Below, piece after piece: positions 44,301 to 53,434 of a stretch of DNA of 64,000 bases. The position numbers and the translations under genes are program-made. Within the stretch, counting starts at the first letter, position 1. Every line of letters begins with the position of its first letter. The DNA comes from Phenylobacterium sp. SCN 70-31 (GTDB lineage Bacteria; Pseudomonadota; Alphaproteobacteria; Caulobacterales; Caulobacteraceae), in contig NZ_MEEX01000007.1 of NCBI RefSeq assembly GCF_001724605.1, forward strand, positions 227,048 to 291,047. The letters are read 5' to 3'. Below the pieces are notes generated by a model. It ran no database searches, was not told the origin of the DNA, and saw only the letters and a list, made by a program, of their open reading frames with translations.

Positions 44301-46066
44301 GACGGCTCTCCGTCCAGCGGACGAACCGTCACGACCTTGAACATGCCGGCGTGCATGTGCAGCAGCATGTGACAGTGGAACGCCCAGTCGCCCGGCGCGT
44401 CCGCGGTCAGGTCGAAGCTCGCCTTTCCGCCCGGCTGGACGTTGATCGTGTGCTTGCGGGGATGGCGGCCGGCATGGCCGTTCACCAGTTCCATGAAGTG
44501 GCCGTGCAGATGGATGGGGTGGTTCATCATGCTGTCGTTGACCAGCGTGACGCGCACACGCTCGTCGCGGCGGAAGGGGATCGGCCGCGTGACCTCGTGG
44601 AACGCCTCGCCGTCGAACGCCCACATGAACCGCTCCATGTTGCCGGTCAGGTGCAACTCCAGGGTCCGCGACGGCGGTCGTGTATCCGGATTGGGCTCCA
44701 GCGCGACCAGGTCGGTGTAGACCAGCACCCGCCCCGGAACGTCGGCCAGGCCCGTGCCACGCTCGCCCGTCCGGTCGACGGGCATGGGCGAGATCATCTG
44801 CACGCCCGGCCCTGTCTTCACCTGCGGCGCGTTGTTGGGATCGAGCATCGACATGCTGTGATCGGCGCCATGACCGCCCCCGTGGCCAGCATGACCGGAC
44901 ATGCCCATGTCCTTCATGCCCAGCAGGGGGCGGTCGCGGAGGGGCGGGACCTCGGCGGTCATGCCGGGCCGGGGCGCCAGGGTGGCGCGCGCCATCCCCG
45001 AGCGGTCGATCGCCTCGGCCACGAACGTGTAGGCCCGGTCTTCCCTGGGGGTGACGGTGACGTCGTAGGTCTCGGCGTTGGCGATCTGGAGTTCGTCCAC
45101 CTCCACCGGCCGCACGTCCAGACCGTCGGCCTGGACGACGCTCATGGCCAGGCCGGGGATGCGGATGTTGAAGATAGTCATGGCCGCGGCGTTGATGATG
45201 CGCAGCCGCACCCGCTCACCCGGCTGGAACAGTCCGGTCCAGTTCTCTTGCGGGCCGTGGCCGTTCACGAGGAAGGTGTAGCTGGCCCCGGTGACGTCGG
45301 AGATGTCGGTGGGATCCATCCGCATCCCGGCCCAGGCGACGCGGTCGGCCATCCGCTGGTCCTTGCCGGCCAGCAGCCCCGCCACCGTCTGCTTGCGCCG
45401 GTTGAAGTAGCCCGCCTTCTGCTTGAGCTTCATCATCATCCGGTGCGGGTGCATGAAGCTGTAGTCCGAGAGCACCAGCACATGCTCGCGGTCGTAGGGC
45501 GCGGGTTCGGGGCTCGCCGGGTCGATGACCAGCGGCCCATAGTGCCCCAGCAGCTCCTGAAGACCCGAGTGGGAGTGGTACCAGTAGGTGCCGGCGTGCC
45601 GGATCGGAAACTCGTAGACGAAGGTCTCGCCCGGCCGGATCCCCGGGAAGCTGACGCCTGGCACGCCGTCCATGTGGAACGGCACGAGCAGGCCGTGCCA
45701 GTGGATCGAGGTGTCCTCGTCCGACAGGCCGTTGTGTACGGCGAGTTGGACGGTCTGCCCCTCGCGCAGACGGATGAGGGGGGCGGGGATGGTCCCGTTG
45801 ACCCCGATTCCGTGGCCGGTGCGCCCGCCGATGCGGATCGGCACATGGCCGATGGAAAGCTCGATCCGCTCGCCGGAAAGCGTCCCGCCCGAGGCGAGCT
45901 CCGGCGGGGACGTCGGAGTGTGTTGCGGCCCGTGGCCTGACCCGTGGCCGGACGCGAGCCCCGGGGTCTGGCTGCGGGCCCACGCGGGAAGGAGGCCGGC
46001 CGCGGCCAGGGCGGCCGCGCCGGTCAGCATGCGGCGGCGATCCGGTCGCCCGTCGGAGGCGCTCAT
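44297..46066 (-). CDS. copA: Multicopper oxidase CopA (copper resistance)
   Basis: A 589-residue periplasmic multicopper oxidase that oxidises Cu(I). The N-terminal RRRMLTGAAALAAAGLLPAW is a Tat signal. All four copper-ligand blocks are visible: HWHGLLVPFHMDGVPG, YWYHSHSGLQE, HPIHLHGHFMEL and WAFHCHMLLHMHAGMFK (HCH plus axial Met). The Met/His-rich segment GMKDMGMSGHAGHGGGHGAD about residue 375 is the typical extra copper-binding loop of CopA. ATG 46066 overlaps the csoR stop as ATGA, and its own stop overlaps copB. Gene order csoR-copA-copB, all coupled. Confidence 0.95.
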   Translation of the reverse strand: MSASDGRPDRRRMLTGAAALAAAGLLPAWARSQTPGLASGHGSGHGPQHTPTSPPELASGGTLSGERIELSIGHVPIRIGGRTGHGIGVNGTIPAPLIRLREGQTVQLAVHNGLSDEDTSIHWHGLLVPFHMDGVPGVSFPGIRPGETFVYEFPIRHAGTYWYHSHSGLQELLGHYGPLVIDPASPEPAPYDREHVLVLSDYSFMHPHRMMMKLKQKAGYFNRRKQTVAGLLAGKDQRMADRVAWAGMRMDPTDISDVTGASYTFLVNGHGPQENWTGLFQPGERVRLRIINAAAMTIFNIRIPGLAMSVVQADGLDVRPVEVDELQIANAETYDVTVTPREDRAYTFVAEAIDRSGMARATLAPRPGMTAEVPPLRDRPLLGMKDMGMSGHAGHGGGHGADHSMSMLDPNNAPQVKTGPGVQMISPMPVDRTGERGTGLADVPGRVLVYTDLVALEPNPDTRPPSRTLELHLTGNMERFMWAFDGEAFHEVTRPIPFRRDERVRVTLVNDSMMNHPIHLHGHFMELVNGHAGRHPRKHTINVQPGGKASFDLTADAPGDWAFHCHMLLHMHAGMFKVVTVRPLDGEPS

Positions 46067-46338
46067 CGGGCCGTGCGCTCCAGGAGCTGGATCAGCTCGG
46101 CGGCCTTGCGGCGCTGCTCGTCCTTGTCGCCCGAGACGATGGCGCCCTCGACGCAGTGGCCCAGGTGGTCGCGCAGCATTTCCGTCTCGACCTTGGCCAG
46201 GGCGGCGCGCACCGCCTGGATCTGGGTCAGCACGTCGATGCAGTAGCGGTCGTCCTCGACCATGCGGACGACGCCCCGGACCTGGCCCTCGATACGGTTC
46301 AGCCTGTTGAGCAGGCGGGGCTTGTTCTCACGCTTCAA
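46063..46338 (-). CDS. CsoR/RcnR-family copper-sensing repressor
   Basis: A 91-residue all-helical DUF156 regulator. The four-helix family layout is clear: RLNRIEGQVRGVVRMVE, the metal ligand Cys33 in DRYCIDVLTQIQAVRAAL, then His58 and Cys62 in DHLGHCVEGA. Cys-His-Cys is the Cu(I) set of CsoR, in line with the copper genes beside it. Apo-repressor binds DNA; Cu(I) releases it. Start is TTG 46338, with a perfect GGGAGG and five-base spacing; no ATG is in the right place. It leads csoR-copA-copB and faces the ATPase gene across a 117-base region with two matching operators. Confidence 0.93.
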   Translation of the reverse strand: MKRENKPRLLNRLNRIEGQVRGVVRMVEDDRYCIDVLTQIQAVRAALAKVETEMLRDHLGHCVEGAIVSGDKDEQRRKAAELIQLLERTAR

Positions 46339-46365
46339 CGGCGCCTCCCATGTGGCATCGGAACA

Positions 46366-46410
46366 TATACCCCCATAGGGTAATTGCAACATGCCCATGG
46401 GGGGTATATT
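46366..46410. promoter_or_regulatory. Divergent copper-controlled promoters with shared -35 and two CsoR-like operators
   Basis: The palindrome TTGCAA (46384-46389) can serve as the -35 box in both directions. Plus: 15 bases to TATATT (46405-46410). Minus: 14-16 bases to TATATG/TATGTT. The operators sit within the two spacers: TACCCCCATAGGGTA (46368-46382) and CCCATGGGGGGTATA (46394-46408, reversed). Both are of the T-A-C-runs-of-C type seen with CsoR and RcnR. Confidence 0.65.
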
Positions 46411-46455
46411 TGGGACTCGAAGGCGCGGGCTCGATCGGTGCGCCCAGGAGGCCTC

Positions 46456-48813
46456 ATGTCGCATCCGGATCATCATCAGGCCGAGGCGGGCGACGGCGCG
46501 TGCTGCGGTGGTGGGAAGGTCCTCGATCCGGTCTGCGGCATGACGGTCGATCCGGCCACGACGCCGCACCGGACCCGTCACGAGGGACGGGATGTCTTCT
46601 TCTGCAGCGCCGGCTGTCGAGCGAAGTTCGAAGCGGACCCGGCCCGTTACGCCGACGGCCCGCCCGCGCCGACGGGGGCGGAAGCCCGGCCCGGCGCAAT
46701 CTACACCTGTCCCATGCATCCCGAAGTGCGCCAGGTCGGCCCGGGAAGCTGTCCGATCTGCGGCATGGCGCTGGAGACCGAAGTGGCGACGGCCGACGCC
46801 GGCCCCAATCCCGAACTGGTGGATTTCACCCGTCGATTCTGGATCGGCCTCGCCCTGACGCTCCCGGTCTTCATTCTGGAAATGGGCGGCCATCTGCTGG
46901 GCCTGCATCTTCTGGCCCCTGCGACGTCGAACTGGGTCCAGCTCGCGCTGGCGACCCCGGTGGTGCTCTGGGCCGGATGGCCGTTCCTGGAGCGAGGCTG
47001 GCGGTCGCTCGTCACGCGCAATCTCAACATGTTCACCCTGATCGGCATGGGGGTAGGGGTCGCGTGGCTGTACAGCGTCGTGGCGACGCTGGCGCCGCAG
47101 GTCTTCCCGGCCGACTTCCGGCAGCACGACGGGGCGGTGGCGGTCTATTTCGAGGCGGCGGCGGTGATCACCGTCCTGGTTCTCCTGGGCCAGATCCTGG
47201 AGCTGCGGGCGCGCGAACAGACCTCGGGGGCGATCCGCGCCCTGATGGACCTCGCGCCGCGGACGGCCCGGCGTGTCCGCGACGACGGCGGCGACGAGGA
47301 GACGACCCTCGACGAAGTGCGCGTGGGGGACCGCCTCCGGGTCCGTCCCGGCGAGAAGGTTCCCGTCGACGGCGTGATCCTGGACGGCCGGGTGGCGATC
47401 GACGAGTCGATGGTCACGGGTGAATCCATGCCGGTGGACAAGGGGCCGGGCGACAAGGTGGTCGGGGGCGCGCTGAACACGACCGGCTCGTTCATCATGC
47501 GCGCCGAGAAGGTGGGCGCCGAGACCCTGCTGTCGCAGATCGTCCAGATGGTGGCCCAGGCGCAGCGCAGCCGCGCGCCGATTCAGCGACTGGCCGACCG
47601 GGTCGCGGGCTGGTTCGTGCCGGTGGTGCTGCTGATCGCCGTCGCCGCCTTCGCCGCCTGGGCCGTCCTGGGACCCGACCCGAGGCTGGCTTACGCCCTG
47701 GTGGCGGCCGTGTCGGTGATGATCATCGCCTGTCCCTGCGCCCTGGGCCTGGCGACGCCGATCTCGGTGATGGTGGGCGTGGGTCGTGGCGCCCAGGCCG
47801 GCGTGCTGATCCGCGACGCCGAGGCGCTGGAGCGCTTCGGCGCGCTCGACACGCTCGTGGTCGACAAGACCGGCACCCTGACCGAGGGGCGGCCGGTCCT
47901 GTCCGACATCCGCGCCGTGAACGGCCTGGAGCCGGCCGAGGCCCTGCGTCTGGCCGCCAGTCTGGAGCGGGGCAGCGAGCACCCCATCGCCACGGCCGTC
48001 CTGCGCGCGGCGTCCGAGCGGGGTGTGGTGCTGGCCGAGCCGGAGGCCTTCGATTCCCCGGTCGGCAGGGGCGTCCAAGGCCGGGTGGAGGGCCGGACGG
48101 TGCTTCTCGGGTCGCGGCGCTTCTTGGTCGAGCGCGGCGTGGAGGCGACGGTTCTCGACTCCGCCCTGGCCTCCTGGGCCGACACGCTTCGGCGCGAGGG
48201 CGCTACGGTCGTGCTCATGGCGCTCGACGGTCGACCCGCCGCGGCGCTGGCCATCTCCGATCCGGTGAAGGCGACGACGGAAGCGGCGCTCCGGGCTCTG
48301 CGCGCCGATGGCGTGCGCGTGGTGATGATGACGGGCGACAACCGGGCCACGGCCGAGGCCGTCGCCCGCCGCCTGGGGATCGACGAGGTCGAGGCCGACG
48401 TACTGCCCCAGGACAAGGCCGCGGTGGTCCAGCGCCTGCGCGCCGAGGGCCGGCGGGTGGGCATGGCGGGCGATGGCGTCAACGACGCCCCGGCTCTGGC
48501 CGCCGCCGAGGTGGGCGTGGCCATGGGGGCGGGCGCCGACGTGGCCATCGAAAGTGCGGGCGTCACCCTGTTGAACGGCGATCTCCAAGGCCTCTTGAAG
48601 GCCCGCACGCTGTCGCGCGCGACCATGCGCAACATCCGCCAGAACCTGACCTTCGCCTTCGTCTACAACGCCGCGGGCGTGCCGCTGGCGGCGGGCGTTC
48701 TGTACCCGGTGTTCGGCCTGCTGCTGTCGCCCGCCGTGGCCGCCGCCGCCATGGCGCTCTCTTCGGTCAGCGTCGTGGGCAATGCGCTGAGGCTCCGGGT
48801 GTTGCGTCTGTAG
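46456..48813 (+). CDS. P1B-type copper-translocating ATPase
   Basis: A 785-residue inner-membrane heavy-metal pump. Instead of an N-terminal HMA domain it has a YHS domain (about 22-65: VLDPVCGMTVDPATTPHRTR, then FFCSAGCRAKFE) and a heavy-metal-binding domain (83-104: YTCPMHPEV, then SCPICGM). Then come the eight membrane segments, the metal site Cys426-Pro-Cys428 in CPCALGLATP, phosphorylated Asp470 in DKTGTLTEG, SEHPIA (the conserved HP), and GDGVNDAPAL. CPC indicates Cu(I)/Ag(I). It is divergent from csoR-copA-copB. ATG 46456 follows AGGAGG; an earlier ATG at 46384 lies within the promoter. Confidence 0.94.
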   Translation: MSHPDHHQAEAGDGACCGGGKVLDPVCGMTVDPATTPHRTRHEGRDVFFCSAGCRAKFEADPARYADGPPAPTGAEARPGAIYTCPMHPEVRQVGPGSCPICGMALETEVATADAGPNPELVDFTRRFWIGLALTLPVFILEMGGHLLGLHLLAPATSNWVQLALATPVVLWAGWPFLERGWRSLVTRNLNMFTLIGMGVGVAWLYSVVATLAPQVFPADFRQHDGAVAVYFEAAAVITVLVLLGQILELRAREQTSGAIRALMDLAPRTARRVRDDGGDEETTLDEVRVGDRLRVRPGEKVPVDGVILDGRVAIDESMVTGESMPVDKGPGDKVVGGALNTTGSFIMRAEKVGAETLLSQIVQMVAQAQRSRAPIQRLADRVAGWFVPVVLLIAVAAFAAWAVLGPDPRLAYALVAAVSVMIIACPCALGLATPISVMVGVGRGAQAGVLIRDAEALERFGALDTLVVDKTGTLTEGRPVLSDIRAVNGLEPAEALRLAASLERGSEHPIATAVLRAASERGVVLAEPEAFDSPVGRGVQGRVEGRTVLLGSRRFLVERGVEATVLDSALASWADTLRREGATVVLMALDGRPAAALAISDPVKATTEAALRALRADGVRVVMMTGDNRATAEAVARRLGIDEVEADVLPQDKAAVVQRLRAEGRRVGMAGDGVNDAPALAAAEVGVAMGAGADVAIESAGVTLLNGDLQGLLKARTLSRATMRNIRQNLTFAFVYNAAGVPLAAGVLYPVFGLLLSPAVAAAAMALSSVSVVGNALRLRVLRL

Positions 48814-48827
48814 CCGATCCGGGGTGG

Positions 48828-50051
48828 TCAGCCGCCGGCTTCGCGCCGCAGGGCTTCCACCGCCCGCCATCCCAGCCAGGCGGCGGGCAGCATGAAGAGC
48901 CCGGCGAAAGCGATCGGCGCCCAGGGGCCTATGGCCGAAAACAGGATCCCGCCCGCCACCGGTCCGGCGACCCGCGACAAGGCCCCCGCGGCGCCGGCCG
49001 CGCCAAGCATGGCGCCCTGACGGTCCAGGGCGGTGGCTCGGGAGACGATGGTGGTCGCCGCCGGCTGCCAGACGGCATGGCCGACGACCGAGGCGGTCAG
49101 GAACAGCACGGCCATCCAGCCCCAGGGCGCGGCCGCCATGACGAACAGGCAGAGCGAGGCCGAGACCAGCCCGGTCACGATGGTCGGACCAAGGCCCAGG
49201 CGACGTACGGCGATGCCCGACAGCAGGCCCTGTGCGCTGGCGGACGCGACGCCCGTGGCGGCCATGACGAGGCCCATGTCGCGCGGGCCCCACCCGAATC
49301 TCGCCAGGGCCCAGAGGCCCAGCACCGACCACATGGCGGACGATGCGAAGAAGCCCAGGGCGGTGACCCCGAACGCGCGGGCCAGGATGGGGTGACGGAG
49401 GGCCTCCCCCAGCGCAGCCAGGGGATTGCGTCCCCGGGCTGTGTCGCGCCCGCCCGTGCGGCTTTCCCGCACGAAGCCGAGGAGCCCTGCGACCGCGAGC
49501 GCACAGAGGGCTGACGCGAGGATAAGGGGAGGCCGGAATCCCGCGGCGCCCTGGCTCGGGTCCGCCATCATCCCCCCGATGGCTGGTCCGACGACGAAGC
49601 CCACACCGAACACCGATCCGATCAGGCCCAGGCGTCCCGCCAGCTTATCGGGCGGGGTGACATCGACGATGTAGCCCTGGATCACCGAGATGTTGCCGGC
49701 GAAGAAGCCGGACGCCAGCCGGACGGCGATCGCCACCCAGATCGCCGGCGAGAACGCCAACGCCAGATAGCCCAGGCCCGACGCCACGACCGTGATCAGC
49801 AGCACGGGCTTGCGCCCGATCCGGTCGGACAGCCGGCCCCAGTAGAGTTCGCCCATGAACTGGCCGGCGGAATAGGCCGAGAACATCAGGGTCACCTGCC
49901 AGGCCTCGGCCTGGAACGCGGTTGCGAAGAAGGGGAGCAGGGGGATCACCACGCCCCAGCCCACGAGGCTCAGGAAGACGAGCAACAGCAGCACCGGCAC
50001 CGCGGCCGGCGACGGACTGGCGCCTGGAGTTGTGGTTGAGGGCTCGCTCAC
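48828..50051 (-). CDS. MFS transporter, TCR/Tet-like
   Basis: A 407-residue multidrug-type MFS permease with twelve membrane segments. VFLSLVGWGVVIPLLPFFAT starts the first helix; GRLSDRIGRKPVLL is the canonical loop 2-3 motif, and GLIGSVFGVGFVVGPAIGG is the helix 5 motif C of drug:proton antiporters. The C-terminal half has the repeat of the signature. GTG 50051 is my choice; a TTG at 50093 would add 14 residues. It is separated by 120 bases from the protease gene at 50172-51131 and may belong to that group. Convergent with the copper ATPase (14-base gap). Substrate not identifiable. Confidence 0.8.
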   Translation of the reverse strand: MSEPSTTTPGASPSPAAVPVLLLLVFLSLVGWGVVIPLLPFFATAFQAEAWQVTLMFSAYSAGQFMGELYWGRLSDRIGRKPVLLITVVASGLGYLALAFSPAIWVAIAVRLASGFFAGNISVIQGYIVDVTPPDKLAGRLGLIGSVFGVGFVVGPAIGGMMADPSQGAAGFRPPLILASALCALAVAGLLGFVRESRTGGRDTARGRNPLAALGEALRHPILARAFGVTALGFFASSAMWSVLGLWALARFGWGPRDMGLVMAATGVASASAQGLLSGIAVRRLGLGPTIVTGLVSASLCLFVMAAAPWGWMAVLFLTASVVGHAVWQPAATTIVSRATALDRQGAMLGAAGAAGALSRVAGPVAGGILFSAIGPWAPIAFAGLFMLPAAWLGWRAVEALRREAGG

Positions 50052-50171
50052 CCTGTCGGCATACAGGGCTCCGTCCGCCCTCGCGAGGTCCAAAAGCCCC
50101 CGTGAAGGGTCTCCGGCTGGGGTCGTGGCCGTCGCCTTCTCCGCGCGTGACGGGCGGCGTGCGCAGGGTTC

Positions 50172-51131
50172 CTACCCAGGCGTGGGAGCCAGGATCACGC
50201 CGGGCGGCGAGAGGTGCAGACGGTCGCCGGGAAGATCCAGCGCCATCCGGTGGCGGCGGAACAGGCCCGCGCCCAGCAACCCGTCGGGCGCTGGCGCGCC
50301 GGCCCCCGGCCGGAAGATGAACACGTCCACGTCGCGCAACGCCAGCGGCCCGACGCCGATCCGGGCGACCGTGACCACCCGGTTGAGGCCGAGACCGCCG
50401 AGGCTGACCGAGCGGCCCTCGCGCACCTGGGCGTCGGCGCGGAGAAGCCCCAGGCGGAGCGCTGCGTCTTCCGACACCGCCAGCACGTTCGAAGATCCGG
50501 TGTCGATCAGCGCCTCCACCGATCCGGCGTCGCCGATCCGGACGGACGCCAGGGGCGCGCCGCGCCGCCAGGTGACCGGCAGGCTGTGGGCGTCGTACGG
50601 GACCCGGAACGCCTCGGGGGCCACCAGCCGCGTCCGCCGGGCCGGCAGGTCGGCCTCCAGCACCACCCGGCGCAGGAGATCGCGTCCGATCAGCAGGCGG
50701 AATTCGCGCCCGGCCAGTTGCGCCACCTGAGCCAGGTCCAGGGCCGCGGCCCGCAGGCCGGGCGCGGTGAGGCCCGGCAGTTCCAGGTCCAGACGGACGG
50801 TGTGGGCCATCGTGGGGCCGCCGCTCACGCCATAGACGATCAGCGGCGCGGCGACCGGACGCGGCAGGCCCAGCGCCTCGGCGGTCTGACGGTCGATGGC
50901 GGTGAACTCCGCGCCGGAGTCGATGACGGCCGAGAGCGCGCGTCCCCGGATCACGGCCTCGATCTCGATCAGGCCCGAGCCGTCGCGCACCGGCAGCCAG
51001 GGGGTGGCGCGGCCGTTGGCGAACCGCACCTCCTGTGGCGGCCAGGGCAGCCGGTCGCGGACCAGGAACAGCCCGCCGCCGGCTGCGGCGACCAGCAGTG
51101 CGCGGGACAGGAACGCGCGGCGCGAGGTCAC
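50172..51131 (-). CDS. Retropepsin-like aspartic protease family protein
   Basis: A 319-residue exported protein with a Tat-like signal (MTSRRAFLSRALLVAAAGGG). Two aspartic-protease half-domains are visible: AVIDSGAEFTAI with Asp71, and ALIDTGSSNVLAV with Asp210, each followed by a psi-loop-like strand. Both D(S/T)G motifs are intact, so a monomer could form an active site like pepsin, or two family domains could each dimerise as in retropepsins. The GTG start at 51131 overlaps the stop of the GH84 gene by one base (TAGTG), showing tight coupling. Substrate unknown; likely periplasmic. Confidence 0.82.
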   Translation of the reverse strand: MTSRRAFLSRALLVAAAGGGLFLVRDRLPWPPQEVRFANGRATPWLPVRDGSGLIEIEAVIRGRALSAVIDSGAEFTAIDRQTAEALGLPRPVAAPLIVYGVSGGPTMAHTVRLDLELPGLTAPGLRAAALDLAQVAQLAGREFRLLIGRDLLRRVVLEADLPARRTRLVAPEAFRVPYDAHSLPVTWRRGAPLASVRIGDAGSVEALIDTGSSNVLAVSEDAALRLGLLRADAQVREGRSVSLGGLGLNRVVTVARIGVGPLALRDVDVFIFRPGAGAPAPDGLLGAGLFRRHRMALDLPGDRLHLSPPGVILAPTPG

Positions 51132-52198
51132 TATTGCGTCTGAAGCTCCTCGGCGCCGATGGCGAAGGCGCCGTCCAGCCAGGCCAGGATCTCGCGCGCG
51201 GCGGGATGGTCGAAGGCGCCGAAGCGCGCGCGCAGGCGGCCGACGCGTTCCGCGTCCAGCCCGTCCAGCCCGGTGTCCTCCAGGAGCAGCAGCGCGCGCT
51301 CCACCGCGTCGGCGAGGTCGGCGCCCAGCACCGTTTGCGCGGCGCGCCGGAACGCTGCCAGGTACTCGTAGCCGGGGCCGTTCGCATAGCTCTCGGCCAG
51401 GGTCAGGGCCGGGATGCGCGAGAGCACCGCCTGGGACGCCGTGTTGATCCCGTGCGCGGCGATCTCGGCGCCCATGGCCGCGGGGCGCCCGGTGAAGGCG
51501 CGGAGATGCAGGTGACGGCTCATCCGCGGGCCGTCATTGACCGGATAGTTGTCCCACAGGAACGGCTTGCGTCGCATCTGATCGGCCACGCGCGCGAGAT
51601 GGCCGGGAGAGAATTCCTTGGCGCACACCTCCTCGCCCGTCCACATCAGGTGGATGGCGGGATCCAGCCCCGCGCCCAGATCCTCCAGATAGCCCTCGGG
51701 CCGCTGGCCGAACACGCGGTCCAGCACCGGGTCGTCGGTATAGTAACTGGGGCAGACGATCAGCCGCTCGGCGGCGGTGCGCCCGGCGATCCAGTCCACG
51801 ATATCCACCTGGCGCCGGGCGAGGTCGGGCAGGTCGCCCTTCATGTCGTCGAAGAAGACGCCAAGGTCGTCGAGCCCCAGGCTCTCCAGTTGCGCCAGCT
51901 TGACCGACAGGGCCTCGCGGGAGGGGCCGTCGAAGTCGAGGAACAGTTCGTAGGGGCTGAGGCCCACGCCGAAGCGGACGCCTTCGTCCCGACAGACCTG
52001 GGCGAAATCCGCCAGCGCCGCCATCTCGGCGTCGGGGTAGGGCTCGCGCCAGCGGCGGCGCAGATGGCCGTCGGCCTTGGGCGCGTAGAGGTAGAAGCCG
52101 TAGCCGGCGGGGCCCAGGGCGCGGACCATGTCCGTTCGCTCGTCCCAGGCGTAGGGTCGGCCGAAGAAGCCCTCGATGATGCCCAGTTCCGGTGTCAT
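51131..52198 (-). CDS. GH84-type beta-N-acetylglucosaminidase
   Basis: A 355-residue enzyme of the glycoside hydrolase 84 fold (O-GlcNAcase/hyaluronidase type). It begins with IIEGFFGRPYAWDERTDMVR, the GH84 start, and the catalytic Asp pair is Asp117-Asp118 in VFFDDMKGDL, as in human O-GlcNAcase. PSYYTDDPVLDRVFG, LMWTGEEVCAKE and FLWDNYPVNDG complete the active-site loops. There is no signal peptide, so it is probably cytoplasmic. ATG 52198 gives the family start; ATG 52210 adds four residues. It overlaps the protease gene by one base. Natural substrate is not known; O-GlcNAc proteins or wall-derived sugars are possible. Confidence 0.87.
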   Translation of the reverse strand: MTPELGIIEGFFGRPYAWDERTDMVRALGPAGYGFYLYAPKADGHLRRRWREPYPDAEMAALADFAQVCRDEGVRFGVGLSPYELFLDFDGPSREALSVKLAQLESLGLDDLGVFFDDMKGDLPDLARRQVDIVDWIAGRTAAERLIVCPSYYTDDPVLDRVFGQRPEGYLEDLGAGLDPAIHLMWTGEEVCAKEFSPGHLARVADQMRRKPFLWDNYPVNDGPRMSRHLHLRAFTGRPAAMGAEIAAHGINTASQAVLSRIPALTLAESYANGPGYEYLAAFRRAAQTVLGADLADAVERALLLLEDTGLDGLDAERVGRLRARFGAFDHPAAREILAWLDGAFAIGAEELQTQ

Positions 52199-52272
52199 GC
52201 CGTTCTGCATACCCGAGCGGTTGCGATAACGCCGTAAATTCGTAAGGTCCCAGCCACAACGGGAGGAACCCC

Positions 52273-53421
52273 ATGAACCCCAACGCCGAGTTCGACATCA
52301 TCGTCTATGGCGCCACCGGCTACACCGGCCGTCTCGTGGCCGAGCATCTGGCGCGACGCTACGGCGTGGGCGGCGAGGTCAAATGGGCGATGGCCGGTCG
52401 TTCGGCGTCGAAGCTGGCGGCGGTGCGGGACGAAATCGGAGCGCTGGCCGAGACGCCGCTGGTCGTGGCCGATGCGGCCGATCCGGCAGATCTGAAGGCC
52501 ATGGTGGCGCGGGCCAGGGCGATCATCACCACGGTGGGGCCCTATCAGCTCTATGGCTCCGACCTCGTCGCGGCGTGCGCAGCGGCGGGGACCGACTATC
52601 TGGACCTGTCGGGCGAGCCGAACTGGATGCGGCGGATGATCGACGCCCACCATGCCGAGGCGCAGAAGGCGGGCGCGCGCATTCTCCATTCCTGCGGCTT
52701 CGTTTCGATCCCGTTCGAGGCCGGCGTCTGGTTCTGCCAGGAGACGGCGAAGGCCAGGCTGGGCGGGCCGGTCCCGCGGGTGAAGGGTCGGGTGCGCGCC
52801 ATCAACGGCGGCCTGTCGGGCGGCACGGCGGCCAGCGGCGCGGCCACCATGGCGGCGATCCAGAAGGACCCGGCGCAGCTCGCCGTCATCATGAGCCCCT
52901 TCGGCCTGACGCCGGGCTTCGAGGGGCCGCCCCAGCCGCCCGGCAATGCGCCCGGCGACGACCCCGACGTCGGGCCGGTGGCGCCGTTCATGATGGCGAT
53001 GATCAACGTCAAGAACGTCCATCGTTCAAACCTGCTGATGGGCCATCCCTGGGGCCAGGACTTCGTCTACGACGAGATGGCGGTGGGCGGCCCCGGCGCG
53101 CCGGCGTTCACCGACCTGGGCAGCCTGCCGGGCGGTGGGCCGAAGCCGGGCGAGGGGCCGACGAAGGAAGAGCGCGAGGCGGGTTTCTACGACGTGCTGT
53201 TCATCGGGATCGCCGCCGACGGCCGGCAGGTGCGCGTCTCGGTGAAGGGCGACAAGGACCCCGGCTACGGCTCCACCTCCAAGATGCTGGCCGAGGCGGC
53301 CATCGCGCTCGTCCGGGCGCCCGACGTGCCGGGCGGGATCTGGACGCCGGCGGCCGCGCTTCAGGGGCGGCTGGTGGACCGATTGACGGCCAACGCGGGC
53401 CTCAGCTTCGAGGTGGAGTAG
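52273..53421 (+). CDS. Saccharopine dehydrogenase-family protein (enoyl-reductase-like)
   Basis: A 382-residue NAD(P)-binding protein of the saccharopine-dehydrogenase-like family, related to trans-acting enoyl reductases of mycobacterial lipid synthesis. It begins FDIIVYGATGYTGRLVAEHL (Rossmann loop GATGYTG), followed by AGRSASKL for NADP preference, TTVGPYQLYGSDLVAACAA, YLDLSGEPNWMRRMID and CGFVSIPFEAG. No substrate can be assigned. ATG 52273 follows GGGAGG. It is monocistronic, divergent from the GH84 gene and convergent with radC. Confidence 0.85.
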   Translation: MNPNAEFDIIVYGATGYTGRLVAEHLARRYGVGGEVKWAMAGRSASKLAAVRDEIGALAETPLVVADAADPADLKAMVARARAIITTVGPYQLYGSDLVAACAAAGTDYLDLSGEPNWMRRMIDAHHAEAQKAGARILHSCGFVSIPFEAGVWFCQETAKARLGGPVPRVKGRVRAINGGLSGGTAASGAATMAAIQKDPAQLAVIMSPFGLTPGFEGPPQPPGNAPGDDPDVGPVAPFMMAMINVKNVHRSNLLMGHPWGQDFVYDEMAVGGPGAPAFTDLGSLPGGGPKPGEGPTKEEREAGFYDVLFIGIAADGRQVRVSVKGDKDPGYGSTSKMLAEAAIALVRAPDVPGGIWTPAAALQGRLVDRLTANAGLSFEVE

Positions 53422-53434
53422 GCCCTTCCCGCCT

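Noticed and set aside
46063..49332. A single minus-strand frame of over 1000 codons ending with the CsoR sequence
   Set aside because: Only the last 91 codons (46063-46338) are CsoR. The rest is antisense to the copper ATPase and has no motifs; the ribosome site and TTG start at 46338 settle it.
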